Shown here: positions 47,581 to 55,981 of the stretch, one piece after another | Numbering within the stretch: the stretch's first letter is position 1 | Layout: the number at the start of each line of letters is the position of its first letter | Origin: Bacteroidales bacterium | Lineage (GTDB): Bacteria > Bacteroidota > Bacteroidia > Bacteroidales > UBA932 | DNA: 59,171 nt | Assembly: GCA_016291185.1 (NCBI GenBank) | Contig: JAEFAI010000014.1 | Location: forward strand, 1 to 59,171 | Direction: 5' to 3' | Notes under the pieces: generated by a model | Told to the model about the DNA's origin: nothing | What the model saw: only the letters and a program-made list of their open reading frames with translations | Database searches by the model: none | Position numbers and translations under genes: made by a program

Positions 47581-48985
47581 CGTGCAGACCAACCAGAGTA
47601 CGGCCAATGCGGCTAGTTATAAATCGAGCGACCTGCAGGTCGCCAAGGCCTCCGGCACCGCCACGAAATCCTTTACGATGGCCCATAGCATGGGCTTGGT
47701 GCGGATCACGCTGGGGACCAAGCAGGTGAACACAACTTATACCGACTATGTGAACAACGAGGCCACCGACGGAATCACCAACAGCACCAAGATAACCATC
47801 ACGGCATCGAACGCTTTTACGGGCAACATCCCGTATTCCCACACCGATGGGAAATACTATTTCGTAGGCCAGAAAGCAACCAAACCATCATTCGCGACGT
47901 CAACGGCAGGGATCCGAAAGTGGAATAGCATGACACCGGCCTCCAACCTCTCCAATGGCGTTTACGCAGAGTTGACGGCATCCGTGGCTTGGGCAAACAA
48001 TTACTACTACAAGGCCTATGCTTATAGCTACCGTGCCGCACAGCAGACTTTTGCAGCACAGGCCAATACTACCTACAAGATCGAATGCTGGGGAGCTCAA
48101 GGAGCGGACCACTATCGTGCTGCTGAGTCTTACCACGCCGCAACAACACACTATGGAGGGAGAGGCGGATATGTGAAAGGATATATTTCTTTTACCTCCA
48201 GCAGGACGCTGTACCTTTATACAGGAGACCAGGCAGGATACAATGGTGGCGGTGTGATCTCCGATGGCCAAAGCGGTCTGGGCGCAAATGGCGGCGGCAG
48301 TACTGATGTCAGGTTGAGTGCGGCAACGTCAAGTGGCTGGAGTGGTACAGCTTCATTCCGAAGCAGAATTATAGTCGCTGCTGGAGGAGGTGGAGCTAAT
48401 AATAGATGGTCGGACAGTGGGGCTGCCGGCACCTGGTGGGGCGAGGGTGATGGCGGATACGGCGGCGGATTGAACGGGGGGAATGGACAGTCAATCAATC
48501 ACGATAAGGGATCGTATCATGATTGCTACGGTGCATCACAAATCGCCGGTGGAACAATCATTGGCCATGGCCAGTATGGAAGTGATACTGACTGGGCATC
48601 GTATTATGGCCAGTTTGGCTACGCGAGAGTTGGTGTTGGCGGAACACTACATATTCAATCCGCCGGCGGCGGAGGGTGGTATGGCGGAGCTGGAAAATAT
48701 CATTCCGGTGGTAGTGGCGGGTCTTCTTTCATGACAGGATTCACAGGTTGTAACGGCATAAACAGCAGCACAGGAGCTCATACAAATAGTGCGTACTCAA
48801 TTATTGACGGTTACACCTACGCTTTTACCGGCTTCAGCGGCTGCTACCACACGGACAGCATGGTCCTGTCGGCAGGCAATCAGACCATCCCCTCGCCGGC
48901 AGGCAGCCTGACCGGCTCCGGCACGGAAACGGGCCACACTGGCACCGGCTATATCATCATCACCGTCTGTCCGCTGGAGGATTAA
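47474..48985 (+). CDS. Cassette 9: fimbrillin-like segment plus glycine-rich C-terminus
   Basis: The 503-residue frame starts in L9. Positions 47581-47900 are almost identical to cassette 4 (33738-34057), and the last 160 bases match its end (YAFTGFSGCYHTDSMVL to VCPLED). Between them the glycine-rich domain is different: YKIECWGAQGADHYR, GGRGGYVKG, AAGGGGANNRW, GGGYGGGLNGG-like stretches and GGGGWYGGAGK. No signal peptide or promoter. The downstream ATPase gene has its own promoter starting within 15 bases of the stop. Confidence 0.73.
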   Translation: MPGDAAALPDCDPTRPKGRSLRTFAPSFANVISGWTVQTNQSTANAASYKSSDLQVAKASGTATKSFTMAHSMGLVRITLGTKQVNTTYTDYVNNEATDGITNSTKITITASNAFTGNIPYSHTDGKYYFVGQKATKPSFATSTAGIRKWNSMTPASNLSNGVYAELTASVAWANNYYYKAYAYSYRAAQQTFAAQANTTYKIECWGAQGADHYRAAESYHAATTHYGGRGGYVKGYISFTSSRTLYLYTGDQAGYNGGGVISDGQSGLGANGGGSTDVRLSAATSSGWSGTASFRSRIIVAAGGGGANNRWSDSGAAGTWWGEGDGGYGGGLNGGNGQSINHDKGSYHDCYGASQIAGGTIIGHGQYGSDTDWASYYGQFGYARVGVGGTLHIQSAGGGGWYGGAGKYHSGGSGGSSFMTGFTGCNGINSSTGAHTNSAYSIIDGYTYAFTGFSGCYHTDSMVLSAGNQTIPSPAGSLTGSGTETGHTGTGYIIITVCPLED

Positions 48986-48987
48986 AG

Positions 48988-49046
48988 GCAAATATAGATT
49001 TCCTATATTAGGATTTGTATATTTCAAGAAGGCTGGCTATATTTGC
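48988..49046 (+). promoter_or_regulatory. Promoter with flanking inverted repeat before an ATPase gene
   Basis: TATATTTGC at 49038-49046 fits the -7 box, 16 bases before the ATG at 49063. CTATATTTGC (49037) is the exact inverse of GCAAATATAG (48988). Confidence 0.6.
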
Positions 49047-49062
49047 AAAAAATAGTGGCCAG

Positions 49063-50199
49063 ATGGAGAATCCGTTCTATATCACAGGTATCATTCCTGA
49101 ACCATTCTTCTGCGATCGCGAAAAGGAGACCGCATGGATGGTGCGCACATTGGAGTTCAACGCTCATATTCTGCTGACCTCGCCTCGAAGGATGGGCAAG
49201 ACCCAATTAATACGCCACGTGTTTGAGCAACCTGCTATCAAGGATAACTATTACACCTTCTATGTGGATATTTATCCGACCACCAGTCTACACGAGTTGG
49301 TCATGTTCCTTGGCAAGGAGATTTATTCCGTTCTGGTCCCCAAGGGAAAGGCGGCACTTGACAAATTTCTCGCCGGACTGCACTCCCTGGCAGGTGGTCT
49401 TGGCTATGATCCCGTTTCCGGATCTCCCCGTTTTGATGTCAAGCTGGGAGACATCCATGCCCCGGAACTAACGCTGGAGGAGATCTTTGGGTATCTGGAG
49501 AATGCAGACAAGCCATGTCTCTTCGCCATTGATGAGTTTCAGCAGATTACGAAATACCCCGAAAAGAATGTGGAGGCGTTACTCCGTGCACACATCCAAC
49601 AGATGAATAACTGCCTGTTTATCTTTGCCGGCAGCAATCGGCATATCTTGGAGAATATGTTCAACTCCGAGGCCAAGCCATTCTACAACAGCGCAGAGCA
49701 GGCCTATCTGGGATGCATTCCCAAGGACATCTATACTGCATTTGCACAGGAGCAGTTTGCGAAATATGGCCGCAAGATAACACCCGAATCGGCAGCATAC
49801 ACCTATGACCTGTTCGAAGGGCATACGTACTACGTGCACAACGTACTGCATAACGCATTTGCTTATCTTGACCCGGAGAGAACCGTAGACGAGGCCGGTA
49901 TCAATGCAATCCTAAGCGATATCCTGGACCAAAAGGACCAATCGTTCGCCTCCGTGATGAACCAACTCAACTACCAACAGAAGGAGACATTGATTGCCAT
50001 TGCCCGGGAGGGTAAGGCCGGTGGCGTAACTTCCGTCGGATTCGTAAAGAAGCATGCGCTTAAATCTCCCAGTTCTGTTCAGTACGCCATCAGCACCTTG
50101 CTGGAAAAGCAGCTCCTTACCTATGAGAATCATGGGCGAGCCAAGATTTACCGCGTTGCAGACTTGTTCCTGGAGAAGTGGATCTGCAGGACGTATTGA
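49063..50199 (+). CDS. AAA family ATPase (PF01637-like)
   Basis: 378 residues from MENPFYITGIIPEPFFCDRE. Walker A is TSPRRMGKTQLIRHVF (about residues 35-50) and Walker B LFAIDEFQQITKYP. The C-terminal winged-helix-like part includes ALKSPSSVQYAISTLLEKQL. It resembles archaeal-type ATPases common in Bacteroidetes rather than the DUF4143 type. Function unknown. It is flanked by cassettes 9 and 10. Confidence 0.85.
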   Translation: MENPFYITGIIPEPFFCDREKETAWMVRTLEFNAHILLTSPRRMGKTQLIRHVFEQPAIKDNYYTFYVDIYPTTSLHELVMFLGKEIYSVLVPKGKAALDKFLAGLHSLAGGLGYDPVSGSPRFDVKLGDIHAPELTLEEIFGYLENADKPCLFAIDEFQQITKYPEKNVEALLRAHIQQMNNCLFIFAGSNRHILENMFNSEAKPFYNSAEQAYLGCIPKDIYTAFAQEQFAKYGRKITPESAAYTYDLFEGHTYYVHNVLHNAFAYLDPERTVDEAGINAILSDILDQKDQSFASVMNQLNYQQKETLIAIAREGKAGGVTSVGFVKKHALKSPSSVQYAISTLLEKQLLTYENHGRAKIYRVADLFLEKWICRTY

Positions 50200-50264
50200 C
50201 GCACGTCATCTCCAAACTTCGCTGCTACTGCCATCGCCAGGTAGACCGTCGCATGGGTACAATT

Positions 50265-50452
50265 GTTGCTCGGCGGTGATTCGGCCGAGGCAGAGCTAAC
50301 GCGTGTCGGGGTAGCTTGGATCGCGGTTTGTAGTGCCGCGGCTGGGGGCCGAGGAGCGCTGCGCCGTTACCCGATTGTGACCCCACCTGCCCGAAGACCC
50401 GATCCCTTCGGCCTTTCGGCCCATTCTTCGCGAATGTTATCAGCGGGTGGAC
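50265..50452 (+). repeat. Cassette leader repeat L10 (188 bp, diverged box A)
   Basis: Box A reads GTTGCTCGGCGGTGATTCG and the middle is strongly diverged, but box B, the invariant end and the total length are kept. Confidence 0.87.
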
Positions 50453-50540
50453 TGTCGCAACGGACCAGTCCGCGCTCGCAAATTACAAATCCAGCGACTT
50501 CCAGGCCTGCAAAACGACGGGGGCTTCGCCGACCTTCGCC

Positions 50541-51824
50541 ATGGCCCACAAGATGGGACTGCTCGTTGTCGATATGACAACCGGGAAGCAGGTGGCCAAA
50601 ACGCTCACGCTAACATACGACACAAGTTCGAGGACGACCAATGCAACTTGCGCCTCCAGCACCTCGGGCGGGACCGTGACCATCTATCCTTGCCGTGAGT
50701 TCAACACCGCTTCCGGCTATACCAGCACGCTCCTGAATGCTTCTACGGCCAATACGGATTGTTATTATCTCCGGCCCTGTTCCAGTACGGTTGCGAGCAG
50801 CAATATCAAACTCGGATGCGCGTCAACCGCCAGAACAGAATATTGGAGCGATGTCAATGTCGGGGGCGGATTATATAGCGGGCAATATGTAAAAACCGTT
50901 ATACAAAGTGACCGGAACAGTGCGAATATTGTAGCGAATTTTACCTATTCAGGCACGCCGCTGACTTTCACGATACCATGGTATGGCAATTATACTTTGA
51001 CCGTTTACGGCGCACAAGGAGGCAGTGTGAATTCGACCCTGGCAGGTGGCCGTGGCGCGATTGTTTCGGGCAAACTCGATCTCAACAAAAACGCGGCACT
51101 GTATGTATATGTCGGAGCGCAAGGGAACACGACCGGCGCTGATGCCTGGAACGGTGGTGGACACATGCATCAACCGACTCATTCTGACAATAACAAATGG
51201 ATTAAAGCCGGATCCGTATCCTGCGGCGGCGGAGGCGCCACGGATATCGCGCTTCAGAATGCGGGGACGGGCAATTGGAAGACAAACGCACATCTGTATT
51301 CGCGAATCATTGTCGCCGGTGGGGGCGGAGGAGCCTTTAACTGGACCGGCGAAACCGGAAGCGCTGCCGGAGGGAATGGTTACGGGAATGCGGCGAACAG
51401 TTGGTATGGGTGTGCCGGCGCGGGAGCCGACGACCCGGGCGGCGGAGGGACCTTGTCCGCAGGCGGAAAGGCTCCGACTTACTATCTTGCAACTTCACCA
51501 GGTGCGACTGGAAGCTATACGGCGCCCGGATTCGGGTATGGCGGCTCGATGGATATGTATCATAATGCCACCTGGGAATACGAAGCTGCCGGCGGCGGTG
51601 GCGGCGGCTGGTACGGGGGCAGCTTTGGAGGCTACGGCTCAAGAAACGGAGCCGGTGGCGGCGGTTCTTCCTATGCCTGGACCACAACAAGCAGCCTTAA
51701 CACCTATTATCCAAGCTCCGAGTATAAACCGAGTACTTCTTTCTATCTGTCAAATGTTTCCCTCTCAACCTCCGGGAACACAGGCGCCGGAAGAGCAACG
51801 ATTGTCTGCACCACCGTCAACTAA
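50541..51824 (+). CDS. Cassette 10: fimbrillin-like segment plus glycine-rich C-terminus
   Basis: The first ATG (50541) falls inside the shared segment. The open frame upstream reads GWTVATDQSALANYKSSDFQ, close to cassette 1. Then come MAHKMGLLVVDM, a Thr/Ser-rich beta region, and from about residue 135 YSGTPLTFTIPWYGNYTL and TVYGAQGGS, GGRGAIVSG, GGGGATDIAL, VAGGGGGAF, GGGGGGWYGG and STSGNTGAGRATIVCTTVN. An orphan tail of another cassette follows in a different frame. Confidence 0.72.
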   Translation: MAHKMGLLVVDMTTGKQVAKTLTLTYDTSSRTTNATCASSTSGGTVTIYPCREFNTASGYTSTLLNASTANTDCYYLRPCSSTVASSNIKLGCASTARTEYWSDVNVGGGLYSGQYVKTVIQSDRNSANIVANFTYSGTPLTFTIPWYGNYTLTVYGAQGGSVNSTLAGGRGAIVSGKLDLNKNAALYVYVGAQGNTTGADAWNGGGHMHQPTHSDNNKWIKAGSVSCGGGGATDIALQNAGTGNWKTNAHLYSRIIVAGGGGGAFNWTGETGSAAGGNGYGNAANSWYGCAGAGADDPGGGGTLSAGGKAPTYYLATSPGATGSYTAPGFGYGGSMDMYHNATWEYEAAGGGGGGWYGGSFGGYGSRNGAGGGGSSYAWTTTSSLNTYYPSSEYKPSTSFYLSNVSLSTSGNTGAGRATIVCTTVN

Positions 51825-51864
51825 ACATATCGGCTACGCCCGCATCTCCTACACCAACCCGTAA
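51811..51864 (+). pseudogene. Orphan cassette 3' tail
   Basis: In another frame, overlapping the end of cassette 10, the DNA reads PPSTKHIGYARISYTNP and stop. GYARI(S/T)Y.xP is the usual end of glycine-rich cassettes, so this is a leftover 3' end of a second cassette. Confidence 0.6.
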
Positions 51865-51871
51865 GGACGCG

Positions 51872-53224
51872 TCAGAGTATCACCTTCTCGGGAGGATTCT
51901 CCTTGATGAACATGGTGAAATAGACGGGCAGATAGGTCAAGCACCCCTTCTGAGAGATTTCCCTTGCGTTCGACAGCACGTATGCCTGTCTGACGCGGTA
52001 GTCGGGATTCGAGAGGAACGTATTCAGCGCCCGGTGGATGGTGTAGTCCTTTCCCGACTTCACCTCGATGGGCAGGACGGCTGCGTTGTCGTAGTCATCC
52101 AAGATGAATTCGACTTCGCCGTGCGCCTTGTTGTCGTAGTAGAACAGTTGCTTGATGCCGTGCGCCTTCAGTTCTGACGCCACGACGGTCTCATAGACGC
52201 TGCCCAGGTTGACGCTGAGGCGGTCGTTCATGACGGCGTCGATGTTATACTTATACAACTCGCCGGTCAGCAGACCGACGTCATTCATGTATAACTTGAG
52301 AAGATTCTTGCTCTCCGATTCCTTCAGCGGGAAAACGGGGGAAGAAATGGCCTTCACATCCAGGCAGATCCCAGCGCCGATGATATAATCAATCTCCTCC
52401 CGATAATCGCTGCTGCGCTTGTCCCCCTTCTCCGCGATATCTTTGTAAACAATCCGTTTCTTTTTGTTGGCCATCAGGGACGGAATCATGTTGTAGATCC
52501 TGGCAATCTGCAGCTTATGGTCTTCGTCGTACTGCGCGGCGTCGATGCCATACAGCGTGTGGATGGCATCGTGGATCGCCCGCACCGCGACCATATTTCT
52601 CGAAGAGAGAAATTCTTTCACCGCGTCGGGCAGGCCGCCGACCAGCAGATATTTCTTGAACAGGTCCAGCATCTTTTCATGCATCGCCTCGTCCAGGCTC
52701 TCCCGCGCGGCGAATTTTCGTTCAAGCGCGCTGACGGCTTCGTCCGAGAATCCATTCGCCCAGAGGAACTCCTCGAAGTCAAGGGGGTACATGTGCTGGA
52801 TGAGGATGTCTCCGGCGGGTACGGACGGCGTGCTGCGCAGGGCGACGCCCAGAAGCGAACCGCTGGCGATGTAGGTATATCGCCCCTCTTCCCGCAGAAA
52901 GCGCAACAGCGTAAGCAAGTGAGGGTATGCCTGGATCTCATCCAGGAACACGATGGTGTCGTCCTTCGTCCCGGTCATCCTGTCGCCCGCGACGGTGCTG
53001 AGCCGGAAATAGAACTCCTCCGTCGTCCGGGCGTTCGCGAAGAGTTGATCGCCGGCTTTGTCTTTCACGAAGTCAATCTCGATGTAGTTGGGGAACAACT
53101 CCTGCGCGACGCTCCGGATGATGTATGACTTGCCAATCTGGCGGGCACCGTCAACGACCATGATCTTCGTGTTTCGGCTCGCCAAGTGATTGAAAATGAT
53201 GGGGCGAATCTTTCTTCTAAGCAT
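51872..53224 (-). CDS. AAA+ ATPase with DUF4143-type C-terminus
   Basis: 450 residues, same family as 32156-33508. Walker A is DGARQIGKSYIIRSV (about residues 25-39), Walker B TIVFLDEIQAYPHLL, a middle helical region GGLPDAVKEFL, and a C-terminal PD-(D/E)XK-like core (HGEVEFILDDYD, then LPIEVKSGKDYT). The start is preceded by a -7 box (TATATTTGC on the minus strand, 53247-53255) and three repeats 32-33 bases apart. It lies between cassette 10 and the truncated ATPase. Confidence 0.88.
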   Translation of the reverse strand: MLRRKIRPIIFNHLASRNTKIMVVDGARQIGKSYIIRSVAQELFPNYIEIDFVKDKAGDQLFANARTTEEFYFRLSTVAGDRMTGTKDDTIVFLDEIQAYPHLLTLLRFLREEGRYTYIASGSLLGVALRSTPSVPAGDILIQHMYPLDFEEFLWANGFSDEAVSALERKFAARESLDEAMHEKMLDLFKKYLLVGGLPDAVKEFLSSRNMVAVRAIHDAIHTLYGIDAAQYDEDHKLQIARIYNMIPSLMANKKKRIVYKDIAEKGDKRSSDYREEIDYIIGAGICLDVKAISSPVFPLKESESKNLLKLYMNDVGLLTGELYKYNIDAVMNDRLSVNLGSVYETVVASELKAHGIKQLFYYDNKAHGEVEFILDDYDNAAVLPIEVKSGKDYTIHRALNTFLSNPDYRVRQAYVLSNAREISQKGCLTYLPVYFTMFIKENPPEKVIL

Positions 53225-53246
53225 ATTTCCCGGCTTTTATGTTGGT

Positions 53247-53330
53247 GCAAATATACGCTTTTCCATCGAATTTCAATGGCAAATCTAACGCTTTTCCAAC
53301 AAAATTAGCGAAAATTCTCCCACTTTTCCA
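53247..53330 (-). promoter_or_regulatory. -7 box and three 32-33-bp-spaced repeats before an ATPase gene
   Basis: On the plus strand ACGCTTTTCCA at 53255 and 53288 and CCACTTTTCCA at 53320. The minus-strand -7 box TATATTTGC is at 53247-53255, right beside the first copy. Repeat sequence differs from all other arrays here. Confidence 0.75.
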
Positions 53331-53410
53331 AGAATCGAGTCGCCATCGTCTTTCCAGGCGGCCTTATGTGTTATTCGCGATTTGCACACAAGGCGAGAAT
53401 GACAATTGGC

Positions 53411-53638
53411 ATGCAAGATATGGAACGGCTATTTGAACGACATGACGTATACCTCTCGAATGTGCCCATGGGGTATATCCGGGATTTCATGCAGCGCGCG
53501 AACTGGGACGCACGGCTGCTGGTGATCAAGGGACCGAAAGGCGTCGGGAAATCGACACTCCTCCAGCAATTCATCAAGACCCGCTTCGATGAAGACGACC
53601 GCCTCAAAGCCTGGGCTCCCGACGAAACCCGCCTCTAA
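53411..53638 (+). pseudogene. Truncated AAA+ ATPase
   Basis: 75 codons from MQDMERLFERHDVYLSNVPM through Walker A KGPKGVGKSTLLQQFI. The opening is homologous to the intact ATPase at 38401 (PMGYxRxF, NW.xRL). Homology ends after about FDEDDR, and the remaining residues read over DNA that in another frame is a cassette tail. The gene was cut by a cassette that was later lost (inference). Confidence 0.7.
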
Positions 53639-53675
53639 CAACCACGGCTACGCACGCATCACTTTCGTGCCGTAG
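53604..53675 (+). pseudogene. Orphan cassette 3' tail fused to the broken ATPase
   Basis: A frame shifted from the ATPase reads SKPGLPTKPASNNHGYARI, then TFVP and stop, very like the end of cassette 2 (NKPSGTSNNNGYARIAYTYI). It marks a removed cassette. Confidence 0.6.
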
Positions 53676-53696
53676 ATCTCGACTAGGGCTAGCGGA

Positions 53697-53900
53697 TTAT
53701 TTCTGGATCTCCCGGATGACTTCGTCCACAATATACCGATCCCCGAAGGTGTAGAGGAGCGTCGATGGGTCGTGCAGGCGCTCGTTGGTCCGAGACGTGT
53801 AGAACAAATCCAACGCGCGCTCCGGCGGAATATCGAGACGCTCGGAGAGCAGCGTCACCACCCGGCCGATCTTGTTCCACATCAGCAAATCACTCAGCAT
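53697..53900 (-). CDS. Small DUF3791-cluster-type protein
   Basis: 67 residues: MLSDLLMWNKIGRVVTLLSE, then IPPERALDLFYTSRTNERLH and a C-terminal DRYIVDEVIREIQK. It resembles small proteins found beside DUF3791/DUF3990 genes, here without a DUF3990 partner. Possible leftover of a toxin-antitoxin-like set. Confidence 0.55.
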   Translation of the reverse strand: MLSDLLMWNKIGRVVTLLSERLDIPPERALDLFYTSRTNERLHDPSTLLYTFGDRYIVDEVIREIQK

Positions 53901-53970
53901 GGTCGTATTATTTTACGGTTACTGATTTCCTGAATGTCAGGTACTTCCGTTGCGCCGTGGTACACCTTCC

Positions 53971-54234
53971 TCATTTCGCCATTCCCTTTTTTGCTTCCCA
54001 TATATCCAGCGCGCCGAGCACATCCTCCGTAACGTGCTGACGGCTCTGCGTATGAAGTCCGTCGTAGCATTTCAGGATAAACCCGTCAATCAGGCCCACC
54101 CGCTTCATTCTCGAGTACATTTCGGCACTGGAGACATTCCTCTGTCGGGCGGCGGATTCGATACAGGACGAAGCGAAAATCATCTTGTTTTCCCGCTTCA
54201 TCCTTGCCTGGCTTTGTCTGGTACGTATTGCCAT
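53971..54234 (-). CDS. DUF3791 domain protein
   Basis: 87 residues from the ATG at 54234. The core KMIFASSCIESAARQRNVSS, LIDGFILKCYDGLHTQSRQH fits the DUF3791 pattern (I..CIE..A, I...YD.LHTQS). A TTG start 7 codons upstream is possible. It lies just left of leader L11 and upstream of 53697-53900 on the same strand, probably one operon. Confidence 0.68.
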   Translation of the reverse strand: MAIRTRQSQARMKRENKMIFASSCIESAARQRNVSSAEMYSRMKRVGLIDGFILKCYDGLHTQSRQHVTEDVLGALDIWEAKKGMAK

Positions 54235-54320
54235 ATTCGTTGTACTATGCTGCAAAAGTTATGAAGGATTTCGATATCTTCCAAACTTTTCAGAAGAAAT
54301 CCTCTGTTTTTGCGGGTATT

Positions 54321-54508
54321 GTTACCCGGCGGTGATTCGGTTTTGGGGGAAGGAATGGGACTCTGGCGAGGCTGGTATGGGGTCATGCGGTGCAGCGACG
54401 GAGGCCTGGCGGCGCGGCGCCGTTACCCGATTGTGACCCCACCCGCCCGAAGGCCCGATCCCTTCGGCCTTTCGGCCCATTCTTCGCGAATGTTATCAGC
54501 GGGTGGAC
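54321..54508 (+). repeat. Cassette leader repeat L11 (188 bp)
   Basis: Standard leader; the middle matches L3 (ATGGGGTCATRCGGTGCAGC). Leads into the unit with the 75-bp inverted repeat. Confidence 0.9.
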
Positions 54509-55964
54509 GGTGGCGACGGACCAGAGCACTGCCAATGCGGCCAGCTACAAGTCGAGCGACCTGCAGACGGCACAAGCGAGCGGCACCGCCTTCACAATGG
54601 TCCACAAGATGGGGTTGCTGACGGCATCTGTCCCCGCGGCTTCCACCGCCGACAATGTGATCGTCTATAACGGCAACACGTACAACAGTGGTGCCTCGGG
54701 CGAGAAATGGACCCGGATCACGGCCGAGTGTACGACCGTCACCTGGAACGCCTCGACGACGTTCACGTCGAGCACGAACAAGCCGTACAAGAGCGGTTCG
54801 ACGCTGTTCTATATGGCCCAGCCAGGCGACAGCTCCGTCTCCATCTCGGCGTCGTCGGGCACGCAGCTCTACGCATGGTCGGTTAGTGGCGCTGCAACAA
54901 CCACCGGTACAGCCGGCACCTACAAGTCCTTCACAATCACCTCGCCCGACTACACCAACGCCTTCAACAAGAAGATCTGGAAGTTCAGTTACAGCGGAAC
55001 GTGTCAGCAATGGGTGGCGCCGCACGCTGGCTCGTACACAATGGAATGCTGGGGAGCCCAAGGCGGAGACCAGTCAAGAACGAACTATGCTTCAGGAACC
55101 GGATCGGGACCCACACCTTATGGCGGTAGAGGCGCCTATGTCAGCGGGCAGATTGTATTATCTGATCAAACGACATTGTATGTGTATGTAGGAGAAGAAG
55201 GAGGATATAACAACACTTCAACGTCATCGACCTTTAATGGTGGAGGATATGGAGGTGATACTTCCTGGCGTCCCGGTGGCATTGATGGCGCGGGTTCACG
55301 AGGCGGTGGCGCAACAGATATAAGATCCATTAAGCATTCCGGCAGCGACGGTTGGAGCGGTAATACTTCCCTTTTATCTCGTATCATTGTTGCAGCCGGC
55401 GGAGGCGGCTGTACGACATATGGAGTACATGGGGGCAGAACAGGAGATGGAAGTGGCGGGGCCGCCGGCGGATTAATTGGATATAGTGGCTCTATTACTG
55501 TTTATGGTAGCACATCGACTGCCGGGTGTACCCCTGCCGCTGGAGGAAGTCAAGTGGGAGGCGGTCTAGGCTTCTTGTACAATGGCTCGCCAAGCTATAG
55601 TCAATCCGGTGGTCTTGGTTATGGTAATGGTAGTATTAATTTCGGTAGTGATGGTCATAGAGATCCTGGTGGTGGTTCCGGTTTATATGGTGGCGGCTCT
55701 GGCGGAATAAAAGGTGGTAGTCCCGTCGGGTCTGCAGCAGGAGGCTCCTCTTTCATCTCCGGGCATCCCGGGTGCGCGACCATCACCGGTTATACTTTTA
55801 CATCCACTAAAATGATCGACGGAAAGGGGCTTTCGTGGACGACCGCCGGCCAGACCACGGGCGGATCGGCAGAACGCATGCCAACGACCAGTGGCGGGCA
55901 GGAAGCGTTGAATACAGGCCATTCCGGGGACGGCTATACCATAATTACTTACGTCAAGCCCTAG
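54390..55964 (+). CDS. Cassette 11: fimbrillin-like segment plus switchable glycine-rich C-terminus
   Basis: The 524-residue frame starts at a CDS-like codon inside L11. It reads GWTVATDQSTANAASYKSSD, FTMVHKMGLLTA and a beta-rich part up to FSYSGTCQQWVAPHAGSYTM and ECWGA. This junction (54983-55057) is repeated, inverted and identical, at 56721-56795. After it comes GGRGAYVSG, VYVGEEGG, GGGATDIRS, VAAGGGGC, GGGSGLYGGG and the end GYTIITYVKP. Its TAG overlaps the TAG of the inverted alternative segment. Inversion would replace about 300 C-terminal residues in frame. Confidence 0.78.
   Translation: MQRRRPGGAAPLPDCDPTRPKARSLRPFGPFFANVISGWTVATDQSTANAASYKSSDLQTAQASGTAFTMVHKMGLLTASVPAASTADNVIVYNGNTYNSGASGEKWTRITAECTTVTWNASTTFTSSTNKPYKSGSTLFYMAQPGDSSVSISASSGTQLYAWSVSGAATTTGTAGTYKSFTITSPDYTNAFNKKIWKFSYSGTCQQWVAPHAGSYTMECWGAQGGDQSRTNYASGTGSGPTPYGGRGAYVSGQIVLSDQTTLYVYVGEEGGYNNTSTSSTFNGGGYGGDTSWRPGGIDGAGSRGGGATDIRSIKHSGSDGWSGNTSLLSRIIVAAGGGGCTTYGVHGGRTGDGSGGAAGGLIGYSGSITVYGSTSTAGCTPAAGGSQVGGGLGFLYNGSPSYSQSGGLGYGNGSINFGSDGHRDPGGGSGLYGGGSGGIKGGSPVGSAAGGSSFISGHPGCATITGYTFTSTKMIDGKGLSWTTAGQTTGGSAERMPTTSGGQEALNTGHSGDGYTIITYVKP
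54983..55057 (+). repeat. 75-bp inverted repeat, left copy
   Basis: It begins GTTCAGTTACAGCGGAACGT and ends GGAATGCTGGGGAGC, coding for the entry of the glycine-rich domain. The exact reverse complement lies at 56721-56795. No mismatch was found over 75 bases. Confidence 0.93.
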
Positions 55965-55981
55965 GGCTTGACGTAAGTAAT
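55944..55981. repeat. 38-bp perfect palindrome at the shared stop codons
   Basis: Two 19-base arms centred on CCCTAGGG; each arm reads ATTACTTACGTCAAGCCCT. Both convergent frames end here with Lys-Pro-TAG, and the two stops overlap by 4 bases. It is near the middle of the invertible segment and may also act as a two-way terminator. Confidence 0.9.

Noticed and set aside
26259..47607. Antisense frames across several leaders that read HPLITFAKNGPKGRRDRAFG-like proteins
   Set aside because: They are the minus-strand reading of the conserved leader and have no promoter or continuation; conservation comes from the leader DNA itself.
26272..54508. CRISPR array or integron attC sites for the regular repeats
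   Set aside because: The leaders are 188 bp, kilobases apart and point the same way; no short spacers, cas genes, integron integrase or attC-like sites were found.
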